Below, piece after piece: positions 4,917-9,655 of a stretch of 9,655 nucleotides of DNA. The notes beneath the pieces are model-generated. The model did not search any database, was not told the DNA's origin, and saw nothing but the letters and a program-made list of their open reading frames with translations. The translations under genes were made by a program, and so were the position numbers. Numbering within the stretch: the first letter of the stretch is position 1; every line of letters starts with the position of its first letter. Source of the stretch: an uncultured Eubacteriales bacterium (GTDB lineage Bacteria > Bacillota > Clostridia > Oscillospirales > Acutalibacteraceae); assembly GCA_900321905.1 (NCBI GenBank), contig ONXZ01000034.1:1-9655 (forward strand). Direction: 5' to 3'.

Positions 4917-6344
4917 TTATTTAGTAAACACGCCGGCGATTGAGGTGTCCGCCATAAAAGTATTTGAGTTGTAGAGCCAGAGCACGTCGGTGACGTTCTC
5001 TTTTTTGATAACCTGCTCGATGTCGCCCGAATAATAGCGCGGGTCAACCATAATCACCGTTTTGAAATACGGATAAATCATCGGCACAAAGCAGTTTGCA
5101 TATGAGTCCTTTACAATCATAAGCACGCGCGACGACTTGAGAGTGGTTTCGATATTAACCTGCGAGTAGTTGCCGCCGAAGAAAACTTCGTACTTGTTTT
5201 TTTGCTTGAGTTTTGACGAGTCGAACATCGACGCGCTCGTCTTTTTTTCATTTACAAGAGTTACGGCGTACTTGACCTTGGTTTGCGGCACGGTGACGCT
5301 GATTGTATCTTTTGCGTTAAACAGCCCTGCCGTTGACGACAGCGTACCCTGAAACGCGTTTGTGACAGGATATGTGGTGTACTTTGTCTTTGACGTGTCA
5401 AGTTTCATCGTCTTTGCTATCTGATTAAACGCAATCTGCGCAGCCTGAGTTGTCCAGTGATGGTCGGTGCGATAGTAAAGTTGCTTGTTTTCTCCAGCCT
5501 TGGAAAACGGCGTGCAGATATCTACTGTTTGTATTTTGCTGTCAAGCAACGAATACACCTTTTTGATATCTGCCGTCTGGTGTACGTCACGCGCCTGGCG
5601 GGGCATATAATCCGACAGCATCTCGCTCGAATTCGGCACAATTGCCATATACGACCTTATTTTTGAATGTGAAGCAGTGAATGAATTGACAGCGTCCACC
5701 GCTTTTTTAGTTGTTTCATCAGAGTAGCCGACAGGCTTTTCAAAAATGTAATGCTCTTTGCCGACATAGGCGCCGTTAATCTCGCGCTTGCCGCAGAAAA
5801 TGTCAATAGCAGTGCGGGTTTTAACAAGTCCGCCCCTGCCTACAAACTGGTCGGACAGGTAACTCTCCGTATCCTGCATAAATTTGCCGCTCGCAATGGC
5901 TGACATACTGAACTTTGGCTTTTGGGCGAGGTTGCGGTTTTCATCCTCGCTGAAAGTTTTGCTTTCGGTAAAAAGTGTAAAACCGCTGACAAAAATCAAC
6001 ACAACAACAAGGATTATCGCCGTGATAGCGTTGCAAAGTTTTGCAAAAGGTGAAAACGTCTGCTTTTTATCTTTAGTCGCCTCCGCCCTTTCCTCGCGCG
6101 GCGCTTCCTGCCGCACCGGCTTTTGGCGGTCTTTTTTTGCCTTTTTCTTCGCCCTGTGTTTTGGCGACTTTTCAGCCGGTTGTGATGTGTTTTCCGCCCT
6201 GCGTTTCCTGCCGGAATTAGACGGTTTTGGCGGCTCGAGCGGCTCAACAGGCCTTGGTGGTCTGTTACGCTCGGCGTTGTTCATCGCCTCGAACTGTCTA
6301 ATCAGTTCGTTAATATCGTTTTGTTGTTTTTCTAAATCTGTCAT
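4917..6344 (-). CDS. DHHW-family membrane-anchored protein (AlgJ/AlgX-like O-acetylation partner)
   Basis: The 475-residue protein is named for its DHHW motif at 294-297 (YYRTDHHWTTQAA). Other family features are the ENR segment at 135-137 after the membrane anchor and KDSYAN at 412-417, whose S414 is a candidate nucleophile. DHHW proteins are distant relatives of AlgJ/AlgX-type SGNH-like enzymes that carry acyl groups on the outer face beside an MBOAT protein. A single membrane segment at about 104-125 places the main domain outside. The preceding ~100 residues are an unusual cytoplasmic tail, Pro-rich at 29-41 and strongly Lys/Arg-rich at 45-94. The ATG lies 2 nt after the MBOAT stop with only a weak ribosome binding site, suggesting translational coupling. 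It is the last gene of the operon. The polymer modified is unknown. Confidence 0.88.
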   Translation of the reverse strand: MTDLEKQQNDINELIRQFEAMNNAERNRPPRPVEPLEPPKPSNSGRKRRAENTSQPAEKSPKHRAKKKAKKDRQKPVRQEAPREERAEATKDKKQTFSPFAKLCNAITAIILVVVLIFVSGFTLFTESKTFSEDENRNLAQKPKFSMSAIASGKFMQDTESYLSDQFVGRGGLVKTRTAIDIFCGKREINGAYVGKEHYIFEKPVGYSDETTKKAVDAVNSFTASHSKIRSYMAIVPNSSEMLSDYMPRQARDVHQTADIKKVYSLLDSKIQTVDICTPFSKAGENKQLYYRTDHHWTTQAAQIAFNQIAKTMKLDTSKTKYTTYPVTNAFQGTLSSTAGLFNAKDTISVTVPQTKVKYAVTLVNEKKTSASMFDSSKLKQKNKYEVFFGGNYSQVNIETTLKSSRVLMIVKDSYANCFVPMIYPYFKTVIMVDPRYYSGDIEQVIKKENVTDVLWLYNSNTFMADTSIAGVFTK

Positions 6345-6346
6345 AA

Positions 6347-7762
6347 TCAGAACCTGAAGTATAAGAATGGGTTGTACGTTTCGCTAATCATAAAGATTAT
6401 GCAAAGCACAAGCAGCAGCGGTATTGCAACAATGCGTAAAATGTTGACAAGTTTTTCAGGCAAAACCTCTGCGACTTTTTTGTATATAGGAGTTGCGCAA
6501 AACATACCGATAATCAGCGGCAACCAGTTTGCCGAAAGCAGATACGCTGACTGCGAGTCGGCAAATCCGCCGCCCTGACCGAACATTGCGCCGATGTAAT
6601 GCACCGCTTCCGTAAGCGTTGGCGCTGAGAAGAACACCCAGCCGAGCATTACGATAACCATTGTGAGTATGTGCCTTACGGGTGACGGAAGTTTTTTGAT
6701 AACGCCGCTGAAAACATACTTTTCGAGTATCAGCAAAACGCCGTAGTAAACGCCCCACATAATGAAGTTCCACGCCGCGCCGTGCCACAGACCCGTTAAC
6801 AGCCACACGACCATAAGGTTAAATATAACCCTTGGTGTTTTGCAGCGATTGCCGCCGAGCGGAATATATACATACTCCCTGAACCAGGTGGACAGCGAAA
6901 TATGCCACCTGCGCCAGAAATCAGTTACGCTGTCCGCGATATACGGATAGTTGAAGTTTTCCACAAACTTAAAGCCGAACATTCTGCCAAGTCCGATTGC
7001 CATATCCGAATAACCGCTGAAATCGAAGTAAATCTGCAAAGTGTAGCAGATAATACCAATCCAGGCGGTGATGACACTTGTATTCTGTGCGCCGAGTTCC
7101 TGAACGCCGGAATAAACCGCGCCGAGCGTGTTTGCAAGAATCAGTTTTTTGCCAAGACCCACGGTGAAGCGCGTTATACCCTCGGCAAACTTGTTAAACG
7201 ATTCCCTGCGGTGCTGGAGTTGATACTCAATGTCTGCATATCGCACGATGGGTCCTGCAATAAGTTGCGGAAACAGCGAGATGTACAGCGCAAACGCAAA
7301 CAGATTTTTCTGCACCTTTACGTTGCCCCTGTACAAATCAATAACATAGGACATTATCTGGAAGGTGTAAAACGATATGCCGACAGGCAGCGCAAGTTGC
7401 GGCACGCGGATACTTGCGTGAACGAGCGTGTTGATGTTATCAACAACAAAACCGAAATACTTGAAAAAGCCGAGCACAGCGAGGTTAAACACAATTGACA
7501 GCACAAATTTGCGTTTTGCCAGTTTGTCATTACCGCCGCTGCGCGCCGCGTCAATATCCTGACCGATTACAAAGTTAAATATAATGCTGATAAGCATCAG
7601 GATTATGTACACCGGTTCGCCCCACGCATAAAACACAAGGCTTGCGATAAGAAGTATTATGTTTTTAACGTTAGTGTTTTTTGTCAGTGCGCCGAACAGG
7701 TAATAGAGTATTACCGTAACAGGCAAAAACAAAATCAAAAAGGTTGATGAACTAAATACCAT
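6347..7762 (-). CDS. MBOAT-family membrane O-acyltransferase (AlgI/DltB-like)
   Basis: The 471-residue polytopic protein is strongly hydrophobic and of the usual AlgI length. It has the MBOAT signatures: YFDFSGYSDMAIGLG (245-259), FWRRWHISLSTWFREYVYIPLGG with H287, and the invariant active-site histidine H327 in LTGLWHGAAWNF. Such proteins take an acyl (usually acetyl) group from a cytoplasmic donor and pass it across the membrane to an extracellular partner. The DHHW gene 2 nt downstream is the expected partner. AAGGA precedes the ATG by about 7-8 nt, and the DUF4358 gene ends 17 nt upstream. No alginate or dlt genes are nearby, so neither substrate should be assumed. A cell-wall or capsular polysaccharide is the likely acceptor. 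Confidence 0.93.
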   Translation of the reverse strand: MVFSSSTFLILFLPVTVILYYLFGALTKNTNVKNIILLIASLVFYAWGEPVYIILMLISIIFNFVIGQDIDAARSGGNDKLAKRKFVLSIVFNLAVLGFFKYFGFVVDNINTLVHASIRVPQLALPVGISFYTFQIMSYVIDLYRGNVKVQKNLFAFALYISLFPQLIAGPIVRYADIEYQLQHRRESFNKFAEGITRFTVGLGKKLILANTLGAVYSGVQELGAQNTSVITAWIGIICYTLQIYFDFSGYSDMAIGLGRMFGFKFVENFNYPYIADSVTDFWRRWHISLSTWFREYVYIPLGGNRCKTPRVIFNLMVVWLLTGLWHGAAWNFIMWGVYYGVLLILEKYVFSGVIKKLPSPVRHILTMVIVMLGWVFFSAPTLTEAVHYIGAMFGQGGGFADSQSAYLLSANWLPLIIGMFCATPIYKKVAEVLPEKLVNILRIVAIPLLLVLCIIFMISETYNPFLYFRF

Positions 7763-7779
7763 TTGTGTTCCTTATATAA

Positions 7780-8283
7780 TTACAGTGCTTTTTTGAATGC
7801 GTGATAAACGTCGTCGGCATTTTTTGCGGTGCAGTAAAACACCGTGTTGCCGCTCACTTCGACAACGCTGTTATTCAGCATTGCGTACTGGTCGGGCGCG
7901 TAGGATTTAAAAAGCGCCTTCTGCTTTTCAACTCTCTCTTCAACGGCTGACTTAAATTCTGCGGCGTCAGCCTCGTCGTGAAGTTTGACAATCAGCAGTT
8001 CCGACACGTTCATAACATTGTCGTTGTCGTAGTACACAATTCCCTCTGCCTTGGCGCGGTCAAACTCAAACACCGTGCCTGCAACGGCAGGGGTCTTTTT
8101 TGTCATTTTGGACACATCCATAACCTTGGTAACAGGAGCGGCAACCTCCTCAACGGTTTTGGTTGTGCCGCCTGAGTTAACGACGAGCAAAACGATAATA
8201 AACACCGCAAGCGCCGCAACGCATATGATTTCCAAAGTGGTAAATTTGTCCGGCTTTTTCTTTGTTTTACTCAAATCAGCCAC
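7780..8283 (-). CDS. DUF4358-domain membrane-anchored protein
   Basis: The 167-residue protein has a short basic N-terminus, one membrane segment (about residues 17-36), and an extracellular DUF4358 domain (about 55-167). Its YYDNDNVMNVSELLIVKLHDEADAAEFKSAVEERV region and the KSYAPDQYAMLNNSVVEV stretch are typical of the family. The function of DUF4358 is not established. It recurs in Clostridia beside MBOAT, DHHW and SGNH genes, so an accessory role in acylation is inferred. The start is ambiguous. GTG at 8283 overlaps the SGNH stop by 8 nt but has only a close AAAGG. An in-frame TTG at 8274 has AGGTGG 5 nt upstream and would remove three residues. Either choice keeps the membrane segment. 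Confidence 0.85.
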   Translation of the reverse strand: MADLSKTKKKPDKFTTLEIICVAALAVFIIVLLVVNSGGTTKTVEEVAAPVTKVMDVSKMTKKTPAVAGTVFEFDRAKAEGIVYYDNDNVMNVSELLIVKLHDEADAAEFKSAVEERVEKQKALFKSYAPDQYAMLNNSVVEVSGNTVFYCTAKNADDVYHAFKKAL

Positions 8284-9070
8284 CTACCTTTTCAAGAATA
8301 GTCGGCAGATACTGCTCAGTGTAATACACCATAACGGGGTGGATACCGTCCAGGTCGTAGTAGTTGGTTTTGTACGACTTCCACAAGTCGGTGTGGTCTA
8401 TGTAGCCGACCTTGAGTTTTGCCGCCATCGCCTTGAGTTTTGTGTTGTAGTAGCCGATGTTTTTATATTCCGGGATTTGTTTAATTGCGCCCTTGCTTAC
8501 GGGAAGAATACTGTCAACGTAAATCTTTGTTTTAGGCAGTTTTTTCTGCAAAACTTTAATCTGCTTTTCATACTCGTTAATAAACGGCTGAGCCTGCGCT
8601 TTACTGCCCATAGTGTTAAGACCGAAATGAAGTATAATAACCTGCGGTTTTGCCTTAACGATGTCGCCCATCTTTTCACCGATATAACTTGCGTTTGCAC
8701 CGATTTTTGAGATAACCTCGTCATCATCAAGCACGTTGTACTCGCTAATCGCCTCGGTAATACTGTCGCCGACTATGAGTTTATCTTTAAACAGCGCTTT
8801 GAAGTTTTTGTTTTTATACAACTGCCTGGATTGCGCTTTGCTTGTTTTTTCGCTGTATTTTTTCTGCACGGCTCTGACTTCGTCAAGGGTTTTGTCGCCG
8901 TCGGCGCTTTCCATAGTTTCAAGGTACTGAACGCCCTTTGCTGTGTCAACGGTCTGCGCGTCCTCGGGAATTATAACCGTTAAAAAGCGCACAACCATAA
9001 AGCAGACTACGCCTGCAAGGATAAGCGATATTATTTGTTTTGGTGTGATTTTTCTTTTCTTATTACTCAT
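8276..9070 (-). CDS. SGNH/GDSL-family hydrolase, membrane-anchored
   Basis: The 264-residue protein has a basic N-terminus and one membrane anchor (about residues 12-34), followed by an SGNH fold: block I VGDSITEA with nucleophile S103, block II glycine G124 (IGANAS), block III FGLNTMG with G150 and N152, and block V D241-G-I-H244. This completes the Ser-Asp-His triad and oxyanion residues of an esterase or acyltransferase. As first gene of the operon with MBOAT and DHHW proteins, it may act as an outer-face O-acetyl transferase or a deacetylase that trims the modification. Sequence does not separate these. The ATG at 9070 has only a weak AGG-type ribosome binding site and follows a clear promoter by about 44 nt. 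Confidence 0.9.
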   Translation of the reverse strand: MSNKKRKITPKQIISLILAGVVCFMVVRFLTVIIPEDAQTVDTAKGVQYLETMESADGDKTLDEVRAVQKKYSEKTSKAQSRQLYKNKNFKALFKDKLIVGDSITEAISEYNVLDDDEVISKIGANASYIGEKMGDIVKAKPQVIILHFGLNTMGSKAQAQPFINEYEKQIKVLQKKLPKTKIYVDSILPVSKGAIKQIPEYKNIGYYNTKLKAMAAKLKVGYIDHTDLWKSYKTNYYDLDGIHPVMVYYTEQYLPTILEKVGG

Positions 9071-9120
9071 ACAAACCTAACCGTATGCCTAAATTTAATA
9101 TATTATTTTACGCCACAGTA

Positions 9121-9149
9121 ATTCTACCACATACTGTTGCACTTTTCAA
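9121..9149 (-). promoter_or_regulatory. Promoter of the SGNH-DUF4358-MBOAT-DHHW operon
   Basis: On the minus strand, TTGAAA (9144-9149) and TAGAAT (9121-9126) are spaced 17 nt, with TGG before the -10 (extended -10). The start would be near 9114. A 5-bp inverted repeat TGTTG/CAACA (9135-9151) overlaps the -35 region and might be a regulator site, but it is short. Confidence 0.7.
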
Positions 9150-9230
9150 CAACGATTGATTATTTTGTGTTTAATAGTAACTAATTTTTCAAATTAACGG
9201 CACTTTATATGTAAAATCAACAAAATAGAC

Positions 9231-9259
9231 TTGTACATTTGCAAAAAGTGTAATATAAT
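9231..9259 (+). promoter_or_regulatory. Promoter of the endonuclease/exonuclease/phosphatase-family gene
   Basis: TTGTAC (9231-9236) and a perfect TATAAT (9254-9259) are spaced 17 nt, pointing right. The start would be near 9266, leaving a very short leader, with GAGG (9267-9270) 8 nt before the ATG at 9279. It diverges from the operon promoter about 80 nt to the left. Confidence 0.7.
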
Positions 9260-9278
9260 TTACTTTGAGGTTAATATT

Positions 9279-9655
9279 ATGAAAAAGGATAAAAAAACAG
9301 GGCGGCTCAAAAAAGCTGTCGCAGGCGTTGTATGCGCTGTGTTCATTGTTGTTCTGGCAGTCGGAGCGGCTGATTTCTGCTACTATCCGCAGTACCGAAA
9401 GAGCAGTGAAACCTTTGACATTTCGCAGGTGAAAGCAGGCAAAATCATTAACGTTATGAGCGCAAACGTGCGCACTTGGAGTCCGACTGACATCGGCAAA
9501 AAAAGCTGGTTTTACCGTGCCGATTTGATTGTTAAAAACATCGCTTCCGTGCAACCTGATATAATCGGTTTTCAGGAGGTCACGCGCATGCACTACAAAT
9601 ATCTTACGCGTGCGCTCAGGGGATATGACAATGTTCAGAAATATCGCGACAACAG
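9279..9655 (+). CDS. Membrane-anchored endonuclease/exonuclease/phosphatase (EEP) family protein, 3' end outside window
   Basis: The first 125 codons are present and the frame is open to the window edge. After a lysine-rich start (MKKDKKTGRLKK) comes one membrane segment or signal anchor (about 13-33), then the beginning of an EEP fold: VMSANVRTW with N63, and VQPDIIGFQEV with the metal-ligand E100. These are the first two conserved motifs of the DNase I-like / sphingomyelinase-like superfamily. The enzymes are Mg-dependent phosphodiesterases or phosphatases. With an exported domain, the substrate could be extracellular nucleic acid, a phospholipid or another phosphoester, and this fragment does not decide. 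It is divergent from the acylation operon with its own promoter. The later catalytic Asp and His motifs lie beyond the window. Confidence 0.85.
   Translation, partial: MKKDKKTGRLKKAVAGVVCAVFIVVLAVGAADFCYYPQYRKSSETFDISQVKAGKIINVMSANVRTWSPTDIGKKSWFYRADLIVKNIASVQPDIIGFQEVTRMHYKYLTRALRGYDNVQKYRDN

Noticed and set aside
5884..6357. Open frame of 157 codons on the plus strand
   Set aside because: It lies opposite the DHHW coding region, whose DHHW motif and operon position are clear. The translated product has no recognisable motif.
6902..7498. Open frame of 198 codons on the plus strand
   Set aside because: It is antisense to the MBOAT gene, which carries its invariant motifs, and it has no good ribosome binding site or family resemblance.
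8051..8710. Open frame of 219 codons on the plus strand
   Set aside because: It crosses the SGNH/DUF4358 overlap on the opposite strand and looks like a by-product of their codon use.
9189..9593. Minus-strand open frame of 134 codons
   Set aside because: It is antisense to the EEP-family gene, which has a promoter, ribosome binding site, signal anchor and conserved motifs.

Overview
The window reads as a low-to-moderate GC Bacillota genome, most likely a gut Clostridia of the Oscillospiraceae/Ruminococcus type. This rests on AGGAG-type ribosome binding sites, short U-tailed hairpin terminators, near-consensus sigma-A promoters, and a cluster (SGNH hydrolase, DUF4358, MBOAT, DHHW) typical of Clostridia. 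It has two clearly different halves.

Left half (about 1-4690) is AT-rich accessory DNA that looks like a small integrative element. A leftward operon encodes an AbiE-type (type IV) toxin-antitoxin / abortive phage infection pair: AbiEi antitoxin-regulator, then AbiEii nucleotidyltransferase toxin, joined by an ATGA overlap, driven by a near-consensus promoter and ended by a 12-bp hairpin. Facing right is a replication/integration module: an HUH-type rolling-circle Rep (gpII-like, with a YxxxY pair), a small excisionase-like helix-turn-helix protein, and a tyrosine integrase with the full catalytic set. Rep lies behind a structured leader that looks like a transcription attenuator. The rep-xis gap carries an imperfect 47-bp direct repeat centred on a 16-bp identical, palindrome-containing core. 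The integrase gene contains a 31-bp perfect palindrome followed by a second perfect hairpin. The element is most simply read as an excisable, possibly circularly replicating element with anti-phage cargo. Its exact ends are not proven here.

The 312-bp gap at 4605-4916 has no gene. It holds a strong terminator after the integrase, a small palindromic unit with 11-bp inverted ends, and the terminator of the next operon.

Right half (4917-9655) is chromosomal-looking, less AT-rich DNA. A leftward four-gene operon (SGNH hydrolase, DUF4358 lipoprotein-like membrane protein, MBOAT acyltransferase, DHHW protein) runs from a promoter near 9121-9149 to a terminator at 4886-4910, with overlaps or gaps of 2-17 nt. 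By analogy with AlgI/AlgJ/AlgX and related systems, it probably moves acyl (acetyl) groups across the membrane onto a cell-surface polymer; the acceptor is unknown. A divergent promoter starts an endonuclease/exonuclease/phosphatase-family membrane-anchored protein, which is cut by the right edge.
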